This document shows, in pieces, positions 33,199-41,802 of a stretch of DNA of 43,336 bases (position 1 is its first letter; every line of letters starts with the position of its first letter). This DNA is from an uncultured Clostridia bacterium. GTDB taxonomy: Bacteria > Bacillota > Clostridia > Oscillospirales > Oscillospiraceae. Location of the stretch: the NCBI GenBank assembly GCA_937890525.1, contig CALADI010000001.1:1-43336 (forward strand), written 5' to 3'. The position numbers and the translations under genes were made by a program. Below the pieces are notes generated by a model. It was not told the DNA's origin. It worked only from the letters and a program-made list of their open reading frames with translations, and searched no databases.

Positions 33199-34410
33199 AT
33201 GAAAGAAGTATTGAATGTAGGCGTGATCGGACTGGGCAACCGGGGCTCCGGTCTGCTGGAGAACTGCATCCTGCCCCAGACCGGGGTGCGGGTGCTGGCG
33301 GTGTGCGACAAGTATGCCGACCGCCGGGAAAAGGCGGTGGAGATGGTCAAGGCTGCGGGGCAGCCGGAGCCTGTGGCGGTGGATGATTACCACCAGATCC
33401 TGCAAATGCCGGAAATCGAAGCGGTGGTCATCATGGCCTCTTGGGAATCCCATCTGAATCTGGCCTGCGATGCCATGCGGGCGGGGAAATACACCGCTGT
33501 GGAAGTGGGCGGCGCCTACTCGGTGGAGGACTGCTGGAAGCTGGTGCATACCCACGAGGAGACCGGCGTGGAGTGCATGATGCTGGAAAATTGCTGCTTC
33601 GGCAGAGATGAACTGCTGGTGCTGAACATGGTGCGCCAAGGGGCATTCGGTCAGATCGTCCATTGTCAGGGCGGCTACCGCCACGACCTGCGGGAGGAGA
33701 TCTCCACCGGTCGGGAGAAGCGCCATTACCGCTTCCGCAACTATCTCAACCGCAACTGCGAGAACTATCCCACCCATGAACTTGGCCCCATCGCCAATGT
33801 GCTGGATCTGAACCGGGGCAACCGGATGCTGTCGCTGGTGTCGGTGTCCTCCAAGGCGGCGGGACTCCATGAGTACCTGCTGCGGGAGAAGGGACCGGAT
33901 TACGATGCCACCAATATGCAGTTTGCCCAAGGGGATGTGGTCACCACCATCATCAAGTGCGCCCACGGCCAGACCATCTGCCTGACGCTGGATACCACTC
34001 TGCCCCGTGCCTATTCCCGGGGATTCCATGTTCAGGGCACCAAGGGTATGTACATGGAAGACAACAAGAGCATCTTCTTGGATCAGAAGGACAACGAGTA
34101 CGACTTCAAGTGGCACGAGAAGTGGAACAATGTAGAGCAGTACCGGCAGGAGTACGATCATCCCGTGTGGAAGGAGTATCTGGAGCAGGGCGTCCGCGGC
34201 GGTCATGACGGCATGGACTGGCTGGTGTTCTCTTCGTTCTTCCGGGCAGCCAAGGCAGGCGCCCCGGCTCCCATCGATGTGTACGATATGGCATCTTGGA
34301 TGTGCATCTCCAGCCTCAGCGAGCAGAGCATCGCCATGGGCGGCGCCCCGGTGGCGATCCCGGATTTCACCAACGGCATGTGGATGGAGCGTCAGCCGTG
34401 GCAGCCCTGA
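33199..34410 (+). CDS. Gfo/Idh/MocA-fold NAD-dependent enzyme, GH109-like
   Basis: A 403-aa protein with a Rossmann NAD site GVIGLGNRGSG (8-18), VCDKYADRR (about 35-43) and EVGGAYSVEDCW (about 111-122). The stretch N-Y-P-T-H-E-L-G-P-I (about 190-199) followed by L-D-L-N-R-G-N-R matches GH109 glycosidases, which cleave alpha-GalNAc-type bonds by a transient NAD oxidation at C3. It lacks a secretion signal, so it would act on imported sugars. It begins 41 bases after the sensor gene with AAAGGA upstream, probably in the same transcript. It could instead be a sugar dehydrogenase of the same fold. Confidence 0.85.
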   Translation: MKEVLNVGVIGLGNRGSGLLENCILPQTGVRVLAVCDKYADRREKAVEMVKAAGQPEPVAVDDYHQILQMPEIEAVVIMASWESHLNLACDAMRAGKYTAVEVGGAYSVEDCWKLVHTHEETGVECMMLENCCFGRDELLVLNMVRQGAFGQIVHCQGGYRHDLREEISTGREKRHYRFRNYLNRNCENYPTHELGPIANVLDLNRGNRMLSLVSVSSKAAGLHEYLLREKGPDYDATNMQFAQGDVVTTIIKCAHGQTICLTLDTTLPRAYSRGFHVQGTKGMYMEDNKSIFLDQKDNEYDFKWHEKWNNVEQYRQEYDHPVWKEYLEQGVRGGHDGMDWLVFSSFFRAAKAGAPAPIDVYDMASWMCISSLSEQSIAMGGAPVAIPDFTNGMWMERQPWQP

Positions 34411-34466
34411 TTTCGTGGTAAAATGAAAAATTTCTGTGAAGAATCACTAAAATTTCTTTTTCATTC

Positions 34467-34495
34467 TTGACAACCCCTACAAATCGCGATATATT
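34467..34495 (+). promoter_or_regulatory. Promoter of the Mn-riboswitch/P-type ATPase unit
   Basis: TTGACA, 17-base spacer, TATATT; the predicted start is just before the riboswitch. Confidence 0.88.
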
Positions 34496-34506
34496 ATGAG
34501 GTGAAT

Positions 34507-34648
34507 TGAGGGAGTAATTCCGTGTGGAGCGATCCGCACGAAGCCAACCGTCATATCGGTCGAATCAGACCCGGGAAGCTGAATGAATGAGACTCATGCC
34601 CGCAAGGTGGACCGGCGATCCGCCGCTTTGCGCGCATGGGTCTTTTTT
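34507..34648 (+). ncRNA. yybP-ykoY (manganese) riboswitch with built-in terminator
   Basis: The leader has the class layout: GGGAGTA early on, GCCAACC, CCCGGGAAGCTGAATGAATG, then GAGACTCATGCCCGC. The last part can pair with GCGCGCATGGGTC, followed by T6, forming a terminator. RNAs of this class bind Mn2+ and, when loaded, prevent termination, raising expression of Mn exporters. It ends about 30 bases before the P-type ATPase ATG. Recognition is by motif; no folding was run. Confidence 0.8.
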
Positions 34649-34679
34649 GTTGTTATGTTGCTGAAAAGGAGTATCAAAA

Positions 34680-37346
34680 ATGAAGCAAGAGTACGCAAAG
34701 ACTTCTGAGGAAGTCCTGAAAGAGCTGAATACTTCGGCTCAGGGACTTTCCACTGCGGAAGCCAAGAAACGGCAGGAGCAGTATGGCCCCAACAAGCTGA
34801 AAGACGCGGAAAAGAAATCCCTGTTCCAGCGTTTTATGGATCAGCTGAAGGATCCCATGCTCATCATCCTGATGATCGCTGCGGCGGTCTCTGCCGGCAC
34901 CACCATCCTGCACAATGTGCAGAATCCGGAGAGCCCCGAGGGACTGGCTGAGGTGTTCATCATCCTCATCGTGGTTCTGCTGAACGCCGTGCTGGGTGTG
35001 CTGCAGGAGTCCAAGGCAGAAGCAGCCATCGAAGCGCTGCAAACCATGACAGCCGCCACCTGTAAGGTGCTGCGTGACGGCAAGCAGGTAAGCGTTCTGT
35101 CCGAGGAACTGGTCCCCGGCGATGTGGTGATCCTGGAAGCCGGTGACGCTGTTCCCGCTGACGGCCGTCTGCTGGAATCTGCCAGCCTGAAGATCGAAGA
35201 AGCCGCTCTGACCGGCGAATCCGTCCCTGTGAACAAGGTGGTGGAGGCGCTGGGTCTGGCTCAGGGGCAGGAAGATGTTCCTCTGGGCGACCGCAAGAAC
35301 ATGTGCTACATGGGTTCCACCATCGTCTACGGCCGCGGCAAGGCGCTGATCACCCGCACCGGTATGGATACCGAGATGGGCAAGATCGCCGGCGCTCTGG
35401 CAGCAACTGCCGACGAGCAGACTCCCCTGCAGCGCAAGCTGGACGAGCTGGGCAAGACCCTGTCCAAGCTGGTGCTGGGCATCTGTATCTTCATCTTTGC
35501 ATTCAATCTGTTTATGGCCGGCTCCTTTGAGCTGAATGTGATTCTGGAAACTTTCATGGTTGCCGTTTCTCTGGCGGTCGCTGCCATTCCTGAGGGTCTG
35601 GCTACCGTTGTCACCGTGGTGCTTTCCATCGGTGTCACCAACATGAGCAAGCGCAACGCTGTGATCCGCCGTCTGACCGCCGTGGAGACTCTGGGCTGCA
35701 CCCAGGTGATCTGCTCCGACAAGACCGGCACCCTGACCCAGAACAAGATGACCGTGGTGGAGCATGTGGGCGATACCCAGCTGCTGGCCACCGCTATGGC
35801 GCTGTGCTCCGACGCACACCTGAACAACGAAGGACAGGCTGAGGGCGAGCCTACCGAGGCGGCTCTGGTCAACTTCGCCAACAAGGAAGGTCTGCCCAAG
35901 CAGGATCTGGAGGGCAAGCAGCCCCGTGTGGACGAGGCTCCCTTCGACTCTTCCCGTAAGATGATGTCCACCATCCACGATCTGGGCGGTTCCTTCGTCC
36001 AGTACACCAAGGGCGCTCCCGACGAAGTGCTCAAGCGCTGCACCAGCTATGTGGAAAACGGCGAGGTCAAGCCCATGACCTCCGAGAAGATGGAGCAGAT
36101 CCTCACCGCCAACAAGCAGATGGCTGACCGTGCCCTGCGTGTGCTGGCTGCCGCCAAGCGGGATTGGAGCGCAAGACCCGCCGACAACACCCCCGAGAAT
36201 CTGGAGCAGGATCTGACCTTCATCGGTCTGACCGGCATGATCGACCCGGTTCGTCCTGAGGTCAAGGCCGCCATTGAGGAGTGCTGCTCTGCCGGCATCC
36301 GTCCTGTGATGATCACCGGCGACCACAAGGATACCGCTGTGGCCATCGCCAAGGAGCTGGGTATCATCACCGATGCTTCTCAGGCCATCACCGGCGCGGA
36401 ACTGGACAAGATTCCCGACAGTGAGATCAACGAGGCGGTGAAGCGCTACAGCGTGTACGCCCGTGTTCAGCCCGAGCACAAGGTGCGTATCGTCAACGCA
36501 TGGAGAGCCAACGGCGCCATCACGGCTATGACCGGTGACGGCGTCAACGATGCCCCCTCCATCAAGTCCGCCGATATCGGTGTGGGCATGGGCATCACCG
36601 GCACCGATGTCACCAAGAATGTGGCAGACATGGTGCTGGCAGACGACAACTTTGCCACCATCGTCACTGCCGTGGGTGAGGGCCGCCGGATCTATGACAA
36701 CATCCGTAAGGCGATCCAGTTCCTGCTGGCATCCAACATGAGCGAGGTGCTGGGTGTGTTCTGCTCCACGCTGATGGGCTTCACCCTGCTCAACCCCGTG
36801 CATCTGCTGTTCATCAATCTGGTCACCGACTGCTTCCCGGCGCTGGCGCTGGGTCTGGAGGAGGCCGAGCCCGACACCATGAACCGCCCGCCCCGTAACT
36901 CCAAGGAGGGCATCTTCGCCGGCGGTCTGGGCTTCGACATCGCCTATCAGGGCATTCTGGTCACCGTCATCACTATTGCATCCTACATCATCGGCCATTG
37001 CTTCGAGGTGGGCTACTTCGAGATCCCCAGAGGTATCAGCAACGACGGCATGACCATGGCATTTTTGACCATGTCCATGTGTGAGATCTTCCACGCTTTC
37101 AATATGCGTTCTCAGCGCAAGTCCATCTTCAGCCTGACCACCCATAACAAGGTGCTGTGGGCTGCCATGATCGGCTCTCTGCTGCTGACCACCGCTGTGC
37201 TGGAAGTTCCCTTCCTTGCCAACGCCTTCGGCTTCACCCCCATCAGCTGGGCAGAGTACGGCATTGCCATGGCTCTGGCTGTGATGGTCATCCCCATCGT
37301 GGAGATCATCAAGCTGGTGCAGAGAAAGATCTCCAAGAGATCCTGA
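34680..37346 (+). CDS. P-type Ca2+/Mn2+-transporting ATPase (PMR1/SERCA-like)
   Basis: An 888-aa P2-type cation pump. The phosphorylated Asp347 is in CSDKTGTLT. TGES lies in the actuator domain (E-A-A-L-T-G-E-S, about 176-183). The transport site includes A-I-P-E-G-L in M4 and NLVTDCFPALALGLEE in M6, matching Ca/Mn pumps rather than heavy-metal ATPases. T-G-D-G-V-N-D-A-P forms the hinge. An Mn-type riboswitch in the leader strongly suggests Mn2+ (and perhaps Ca2+) efflux. AAAGGAG precedes the ATG. Codons are more T/C-balanced than in most neighbours, suggesting high expression. Monocistronic. Confidence 0.96.
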   Translation: MKQEYAKTSEEVLKELNTSAQGLSTAEAKKRQEQYGPNKLKDAEKKSLFQRFMDQLKDPMLIILMIAAAVSAGTTILHNVQNPESPEGLAEVFIILIVVLLNAVLGVLQESKAEAAIEALQTMTAATCKVLRDGKQVSVLSEELVPGDVVILEAGDAVPADGRLLESASLKIEEAALTGESVPVNKVVEALGLAQGQEDVPLGDRKNMCYMGSTIVYGRGKALITRTGMDTEMGKIAGALAATADEQTPLQRKLDELGKTLSKLVLGICIFIFAFNLFMAGSFELNVILETFMVAVSLAVAAIPEGLATVVTVVLSIGVTNMSKRNAVIRRLTAVETLGCTQVICSDKTGTLTQNKMTVVEHVGDTQLLATAMALCSDAHLNNEGQAEGEPTEAALVNFANKEGLPKQDLEGKQPRVDEAPFDSSRKMMSTIHDLGGSFVQYTKGAPDEVLKRCTSYVENGEVKPMTSEKMEQILTANKQMADRALRVLAAAKRDWSARPADNTPENLEQDLTFIGLTGMIDPVRPEVKAAIEECCSAGIRPVMITGDHKDTAVAIAKELGIITDASQAITGAELDKIPDSEINEAVKRYSVYARVQPEHKVRIVNAWRANGAITAMTGDGVNDAPSIKSADIGVGMGITGTDVTKNVADMVLADDNFATIVTAVGEGRRIYDNIRKAIQFLLASNMSEVLGVFCSTLMGFTLLNPVHLLFINLVTDCFPALALGLEEAEPDTMNRPPRNSKEGIFAGGLGFDIAYQGILVTVITIASYIIGHCFEVGYFEIPRGISNDGMTMAFLTMSMCEIFHAFNMRSQRKSIFSLTTHNKVLWAAMIGSLLLTTAVLEVPFLANAFGFTPISWAEYGIAMALAVMVIPIVEIIKLVQRKISKRS

Positions 37347-37362
37347 TTGGTTTTCTGCAACA

Positions 37363-37398
37363 AAATCACGGCGTCCTTAGCGGGATGCCGTGATTTTT
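37363..37398 (+). terminator. Terminator of the P-type ATPase gene
   Basis: A 10-bp stem AAATCACGGC/GCCGTGATTT with T5 after it, 16 bases beyond the stop. Confidence 0.9.
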
Positions 37399-37468
37399 GC
37401 GTTTTTAAGAAATAACTAAGAAATCCCCCCTTTCCATCCGGGATGGGGTATGGCATAATATAGAAAAT

Positions 37469-37483
37469 TGCGGCTATGCCGCA
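37469..37483. promoter_or_regulatory. Small palindrome in the NatA-like leader
   Basis: TGCGGC-TAT-GCCGCA, just after a weak promoter (TTTCCA, 17 bases, CATAAT ending near 37459). It could be an operator at the transcription start or a leader hairpin. Confidence 0.35.
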
Positions 37484-37507
37484 TTTGGTAGAAACAGGAG
37501 GTGTCCC

Positions 37508-38398
37508 ATGAAACTGGAAATGAAGCAGATCAGCAAATCTTTCGGCGAAAAGCAGGTGCTCAAGGCGGTGGATCTCACCGCCCACAGCGGCAAAGCGCTG
37601 GGGATCTTGGGCAGAAACGGTGCAGGCAAGACCACCACCATCCGCATCCTCATGAATGTGTTTGCCGCAGACGAGGGCAGGGTGCTGCTGGACGGCGTGC
37701 CCTTGGACTACCGCCGCGTCCGGTTCGGCTATCTGCCGGAGGAGCGGGGACTGTACCCCAAAAAGAAAATCATCGATCAGCTTGTCTATCTGGCGGAATT
37801 GAAGGGGATGAGCCGCCGGGCAGCGGTGGAGTCGGTGGATCGCTGGCTGGAGCGGCTGGGTATGACCCAGTATCGGAACAAGCGGCTGGATACCCTGTCC
37901 AAGGGCAACCAGCAGAAGATCCAGCTTATCACGGCACTGGCACACGATCCCCAGATCGTGATCTTGGACGAGCCCTTCTCCGGGCTTGACCCGGTGAATG
38001 CCATGCTGCTGAAGGATGTGGTGAAGGAGGAGATCGCCCGGGGCAAGATCGTGCTGTTTTCCAGCCACCAGATGAACTATATCGAGGAGTTCTGCGACAG
38101 CATCGCCATATTGAACGACGGGCGGATCGTGCTGGCGGGGGATCTGAACGAGATCAAGCGGAACTATCCCCGGAACCGGCTGGTGGTGCGCTCTGCCCAC
38201 CGGGAGCAGATCCGCAGGGCGCTGGGCGCCCGGTGCGCCGATGGGGAAAACGGATCGCTGGTGATCACCCTGGACGATCCGGATCAGAAGCAGTCCATGA
38301 TGCAGACATTGGCGGAGGACTTTGATCTGGACGAGATCCGGGTGTTTGAGCCGTCCCTCAATGACATTTTCGTGGAGTACGCTGGGGCACAGGTATAA
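37508..38398 (+). CDS. ABC exporter ATPase, NatA-like
   Basis: A 296-aa ATPase of the ABC-2/NatA class. Walker A GRNGAGKTTT (about 35-44), the signature LSKGNQQK (about 135-142, the variant typical of NatA-like exporters), Walker B IVILDEPFSGLDP (about 155-167) and switch SSHQMNYIEEF. A C-terminal ~75-residue domain (about 220-296) ends FVEYAGAQV, as usual. It pairs with the permease encoded 12 bases downstream. The substrate may be Na+, an antibiotic or a peptide; sequence does not tell. The ribosome site AGGAGG is ideal. Confidence 0.93.
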   Translation: MKLEMKQISKSFGEKQVLKAVDLTAHSGKALGILGRNGAGKTTTIRILMNVFAADEGRVLLDGVPLDYRRVRFGYLPEERGLYPKKKIIDQLVYLAELKGMSRRAAVESVDRWLERLGMTQYRNKRLDTLSKGNQQKIQLITALAHDPQIVILDEPFSGLDPVNAMLLKDVVKEEIARGKIVLFSSHQMNYIEEFCDSIAILNDGRIVLAGDLNEIKRNYPRNRLVVRSAHREQIRRALGARCADGENGSLVITLDDPDQKQSMMQTLAEDFDLDEIRVFEPSLNDIFVEYAGAQV

Positions 38399-38410
38399 GG
38401 AGGGAGCAGG

Positions 38411-39685
38411 ATGAATCAGTTCCGAAAGATCCTCAGCTTTGAGCTGAAGAATTATTTTACCAACAAGATTTTCGTGGGCATCACGCTGTTTCTGGTGGCA
38501 GCCATTGCCGTGGTGATGTTCCTGCCCGGGATCATGGATCTGGTGCGGGGGGATGAAACTCCGGAGAGCGCCGGGATCCCAAGCGGCGCAGAGATCGAAA
38601 CGGCAGAAGATGACGGCCGGGCGGTGATGCTGGTGCTGCTGCCGGAGGATGAGCCGGAATTGGAGCAGGTGTTCGCCGCCGGGTTCCCGGAATACCGGGT
38701 GGAGGCAGTCCACGGGGATATGGACGAACTCCGCCGCCGGATCCTTGCCGGGGAAGCCGAGTGTGCCTTTGCGCTGGATTCTTCCACATCTTACACCTAT
38801 CTTGTGGAAAACCTTTCCATGATCGACAGCAACACCGCCGTGGCGGACTCGATCCTGCAAAGCTATAACCAGATGACAGCCATGGTGACCGGGGGCATGA
38901 CTCAGGAGCAGGCCCAGCAGGTGCTTGCCATGGAGATCACCCACACCCAGGAGAGCCTTGGCAAGGATCAGGGGCAGAATTTCTGGTACACCTACATCAT
39001 GATCTTCGCCCTGTACATGGTGATCCTGCTCTACGGGCAGATGATCGCCACCAATGTGGCAACGGAGAAAAGCTCCCGTGCTATGGAGCTGCTCATCACC
39101 AGCGCCAACCCGGTGAGCATGATGTTCGGCAAGGTGATGGCGTCCTGCATCGCCGGAGCCAGCCAGATTTTGGCGGTGTTTGGCTCGGCGCTGCTGTTCT
39201 ATTCCCTCAGCCGTGGGCAATGGGGAGATAACCCGGTGATCGCATCCATCTTCGGGATGCCCGGGGATCTGCTGGTGTATATGCTGGTGTTCTTTGTGCT
39301 GGGTTTCTTGATCTATGCATTCCTGTTCGGCGCCATCGGCTCCACTGCATCCAAGCTGGAGGACATCAACACCTCCTCTATGCCGGTGACGCTGGTGTTC
39401 GTCTTTGCCTTCCTTGTGGTGATGTTCTCCATGAGCTCGGGGAATGTGGACAGTATGCTGATGAAGGTCTGCTCCTTCATCCCCTTCACATCCCCCATGG
39501 CCATGTTCACCCGTCTGGCCATGAGCACCGTGCCGTGGTACGAGGTAGCGGTATCCATCTCTATTTTGGTGGTTTCGGTCTGCGCCGTGGGGGTGCTGGC
39601 TGCCAAGATCTACCGGGTGGGGGTGCTGATGTACGGCACGCCGCCTAAGCTGAGCGCCATCATCAAGGCGCTGAAGCGGGCATAA
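38411..39685 (+). CDS. ABC exporter permease, NatB-like (ABC-2 type)
   Basis: A 424-aa permease. One N-terminal span (about 17-37) is followed by a ~150-residue extracellular domain (about 40-190, rich in Glu/Asp/Ala), then five spans between about 195 and 405. The cytosolic phrase TNVATEKSSRAMELLITSANPVS (about 214-236) is diagnostic of the NatB/ABC2_membrane_3 family. It forms the export channel with the ATPase just upstream. Confidence 0.93.
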   Translation: MNQFRKILSFELKNYFTNKIFVGITLFLVAAIAVVMFLPGIMDLVRGDETPESAGIPSGAEIETAEDDGRAVMLVLLPEDEPELEQVFAAGFPEYRVEAVHGDMDELRRRILAGEAECAFALDSSTSYTYLVENLSMIDSNTAVADSILQSYNQMTAMVTGGMTQEQAQQVLAMEITHTQESLGKDQGQNFWYTYIMIFALYMVILLYGQMIATNVATEKSSRAMELLITSANPVSMMFGKVMASCIAGASQILAVFGSALLFYSLSRGQWGDNPVIASIFGMPGDLLVYMLVFFVLGFLIYAFLFGAIGSTASKLEDINTSSMPVTLVFVFAFLVVMFSMSSGNVDSMLMKVCSFIPFTSPMAMFTRLAMSTVPWYEVAVSISILVVSVCAVGVLAAKIYRVGVLMYGTPPKLSAIIKALKRA

Positions 39686-39705
39686 AAGTAAATTATGCGC
39701 AAAAA

Positions 39706-39741
39706 GCCGCCTTGGGTCTGTGCCCAAGGCGGCGATATTTT
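39706..39741 (+). terminator. Terminator of the NatAB-like operon
   Basis: A perfect 11-bp stem GCCGCCTTGGG/CCCAAGGCGGC with a 6-base loop, followed by GATATTTTGTTTTG. Confidence 0.85.
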
Positions 39742-39780
39742 GTTTTGGGTGGAGTCCTGTACACTCCCTGCGGGAATTGG

Positions 39781-39809
39781 TTGATTTATACATATTTAGG
39801 GGCTATAAT
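39781..39809 (+). promoter_or_regulatory. Promoter of the C69 dipeptidase gene
   Basis: TTGATT, 17-base spacer, TATAAT. A short inverted repeat (GCCCAA-ACCA-TTGGGC, 39820-39835) lies just after the likely start point and could be an operator. Confidence 0.82.
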
Positions 39810-39866
39810 AAGGAATATTGCCCAAACCATTGGGCAAGCCCATATCACCCAAAAGGAGAGGATACT

Positions 39867-41327
39867 ATGCCCTGTACAACCATTTTGGTAGGAAAGAAGG
39901 CCAGCCATGACGGCTCGACCCTGATCGCAAGAAATGACGACGGCGGATTTGAAGCCAAGCGGATCATGGTCCATCCGGCAAAGCCGGAGCCTTATACCTA
40001 TAAGACCGTCATCTCCCACCTGTCGGTGGAGCTTCCGGGGAATGCCCTGCGCTATACCGACTGCCCCAATGTGACCAAGACCAACGGGGTGTGGCCGGCC
40101 TGCGGCATCAACGAAGCCAATGTGGCTATGACCGCCACCGAGACGATCACCAGCAACCCCAGAGTGGTGGGGGCGGATCCCTATGTGCGCTATCAGCCCA
40201 AGAAGGGGCGCAACTCCAAGGAGGTGCCCGGCGGCATCGGCGAGGAGGATCTGGTGACGCTGGTGCTGCCCTACATCCGGTCTGCCCGGGAGGGCGTCCT
40301 GCGTACCGGCGCCCTGCTGGAGCAGTACGGCACCTACGAGCCCAACGGCATGGCATTTGCCGACGCAGAGGAGATCTGGTGGCTGGAGACCATCGGTGGG
40401 CACCATTGGATCGCCAAGCGGGTGCCCGATGACCGGGTGGTCATCATGCCCAACCAGTTTGGGCTGGACCAGTTTGACTTTGACGATGCCTACGGCGCAA
40501 AGAAGGAGAACCTGTGCTCCGGGGATCTGAAGGAATTTGTGCAGGCGAACCATCTGGCGCTGGACATGGAGGAGGGCTTCAACCCGAGACTGGCCTTCGG
40601 CTCTCACTCTGATTCCGACCATATCTACAACACCCCCCGTGCATGGTACATGGCACGGTATTTCCTGCCCCGCAGCTTCCAGTGGGACGGGGACAACGCA
40701 GACTTCACCCCCCAGAGCAATGACATTCCTTGGTCTTTCGTGCCGGAGCGGAAGGTGACGGTGGAGGATGTGCGGTATCTGCTGGGCTCTTACTATCAGG
40801 GCACACCCTACGATCCCTATGACAAGAATTCCTCCCTCAAGGGCAAGTACCGCACCATCGGCGTACCCAACAGCGATGTGTGCGGCATCATGCAGATCCG
40901 TGGGGATCTGCCCGAAGCCATCCGGGGCGTAGAGTGGCTGTCCATGGGCGGCAGCGGCTTTACCGCGTGCTTCCCGGTGTATGCCAATGTCACCCAGTTC
41001 CCCAAGTACATCAGCGGCACCACGGATACAGTCTCCACCGACAATATGTATTGGCACAGCCGTCTCATTGCGGCGCTGACGGATGCCCATATGGGCAACG
41101 CCCTGCTGTTTGACGAGCGGTATTATAACGCCGTGATGAACCGGGGGCAGCAATTCCTGTGCGAATACGACCGCCGCATCTGCGATGGGGAGTCCCCGGA
41201 GATCTTGGAGGAAGCCAACCGGAAGATCCTTGCCATGGTGCAGGAGGAGTCGGACAAGGCCCTTGGCCAGATCCTGCGCAACGCATCGGAGCATATGAAG
41301 ATCCGCTACCACAGAGGGGATAACTAA
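39867..41327 (+). CDS. C69-family dipeptidase
   Basis: A 486-aa Ntn-hydrolase of peptidase family C69 (PepD-like), which cleaves dipeptides in the cytosol. After M-P comes the nucleophile Cys3 in C-T-T-I-L-V-G-K-K-A-S-x-D-G-S-T-L-I-A-R-N-D-D, the N-terminal hallmark. Unusually little precedes the Cys, so removal of two residues would activate the enzyme. The length is normal (470-490). AAAGGAGAGG upstream fixes the start; a longer frame begins inside the preceding terminator. Monocistronic with its own promoter and terminator. Confidence 0.95.
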   Translation: MPCTTILVGKKASHDGSTLIARNDDGGFEAKRIMVHPAKPEPYTYKTVISHLSVELPGNALRYTDCPNVTKTNGVWPACGINEANVAMTATETITSNPRVVGADPYVRYQPKKGRNSKEVPGGIGEEDLVTLVLPYIRSAREGVLRTGALLEQYGTYEPNGMAFADAEEIWWLETIGGHHWIAKRVPDDRVVIMPNQFGLDQFDFDDAYGAKKENLCSGDLKEFVQANHLALDMEEGFNPRLAFGSHSDSDHIYNTPRAWYMARYFLPRSFQWDGDNADFTPQSNDIPWSFVPERKVTVEDVRYLLGSYYQGTPYDPYDKNSSLKGKYRTIGVPNSDVCGIMQIRGDLPEAIRGVEWLSMGGSGFTACFPVYANVTQFPKYISGTTDTVSTDNMYWHSRLIAALTDAHMGNALLFDERYYNAVMNRGQQFLCEYDRRICDGESPEILEEANRKILAMVQEESDKALGQILRNASEHMKIRYHRGDN

Positions 41328-41380
41328 AACCCCTGCCCGGCGGCGCAGAGGATCCCACCCGCCGAAAGGGAGATATATCA

Positions 41381-41414
41381 AAAACAGGAGAACCGTTGGG
41401 TTCTCCTGTTTTTT
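41381..41414 (+). terminator. Terminator of the dipeptidase gene
   Basis: A 12-bp stem AACAGGAGAACC/GGTTCTCCTGTT flanked by A4 and T6; it would also stop the convergent gene at 41426-41608. Confidence 0.9.
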
Positions 41415-41425
41415 CGCTTTTGGGG

Positions 41426-41608
41426 TTATGGCTGCCGGTATTTCGCTTTGATATGCTCGATGACCTGCTGGGCGGTCTGATCGCCGGATGCTATGGCATA
41501 TAGATTTTCCCGTGCTTCCTCCGTCAGCGGCAGATCCTCTACAGCCATGGCAGCTTCCACCTGACGGATCATTTCTTCCTGTTCTGGGGTAAGGGGACGG
41601 ATGTGCAT
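41426..41608 (-). CDS. VbhA-like antitoxin domain protein (orphan)
   Basis: A 60-aa protein starting MHIRPLTPEQEEMIRQVEAA with the compact helical pattern of VbhA-type antitoxins: an S/T-x-E-x-x-x-x-L helix, S-G-D-Q-T-A-Q-Q-V-I-E-H-I in place of the S-G-x-x-T-x-E-E-A motif, and a short basic tail. Partners are Fic toxins that AMPylate target proteins. No Fic gene is adjacent: the space on its 5' side is a tRNA-end repeat and a terminator. The start at 41608 has GGAG nine bases upstream; a frame extending to 41671 is less likely because it reads across the tRNA-derived repeat. Confidence 0.6.
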   Translation of the reverse strand: MHIRPLTPEQEEMIRQVEAAMAVEDLPLTEEARENLYAIASGDQTAQQVIEHIKAKYRQP

Positions 41609-41637
41609 CGCATTTGCTCCATGCATGATCGTATTTG

Positions 41638-41654
41638 TTTTGGCAGAGGATGAG
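41638..41654 (-). repeat. Degenerate att/tRNA 3'-end copy 1
   Basis: TTTTGGCAGAGGATGAG, identical over 17 bases to 41786-41802, and the likeness continues for seven more bases with two mismatches (ATATTCG versus GGATTCG). On the minus strand it reads as a tRNA acceptor end with CCA. It marks an older recombination scar at the same target. Confidence 0.65.
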
Positions 41655-41751
41655 ATATTCGCTGAAATCAAGGATCTGCGCCGTCGAGCCGTCGCCGGCG
41701 GTGTTCACCCACGCCGCATTTTAGATTGGTTCGAACTCCGATCCATGTAAT

Positions 41752-41789
41752 AAAAAAGCACCAACCACGAATGTGGTTGGTGCTTTTTT
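41752..41789. terminator. Terminator originally belonging to the target tRNA gene
   Basis: An 11-bp perfect stem GCACCAACCAC/GTGGTTGGTGC with A6 and T6 flanks and a 4-base loop. On the minus strand it directly follows the CCA of the tRNA fragment, as a native tRNA terminator would. Confidence 0.88.
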
Positions 41790-41802
41790 GGCAGAGGATG
41801 AG
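41786..41802 (-). repeat. Att core/tRNA 3'-end copy 2
   Basis: The second copy of TTTTGGCAGAGGATGAG, 148 bases from the first, here continuous with an intact T arm. It is the probable attachment site used by the integrase encoded next to it. Confidence 0.7.

Noticed and set aside
41655..41708. A minus-strand protein-like stretch beginning V-N-T-A-G-D-G-S-T-A-Q before the antitoxin
   Set aside because: It shifts out of the antitoxin frame, crosses the tRNA-end repeat and has no start signal. At most it is a gene fragment.
41728..41747. A plus-strand GGTTCGAACTCC string that resembles a tRNA T arm
   Set aside because: The stem pairs only with an eight-base loop and no acceptor or anticodon arm can be built around it. 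It might be another scar piece but is not a tRNA gene.
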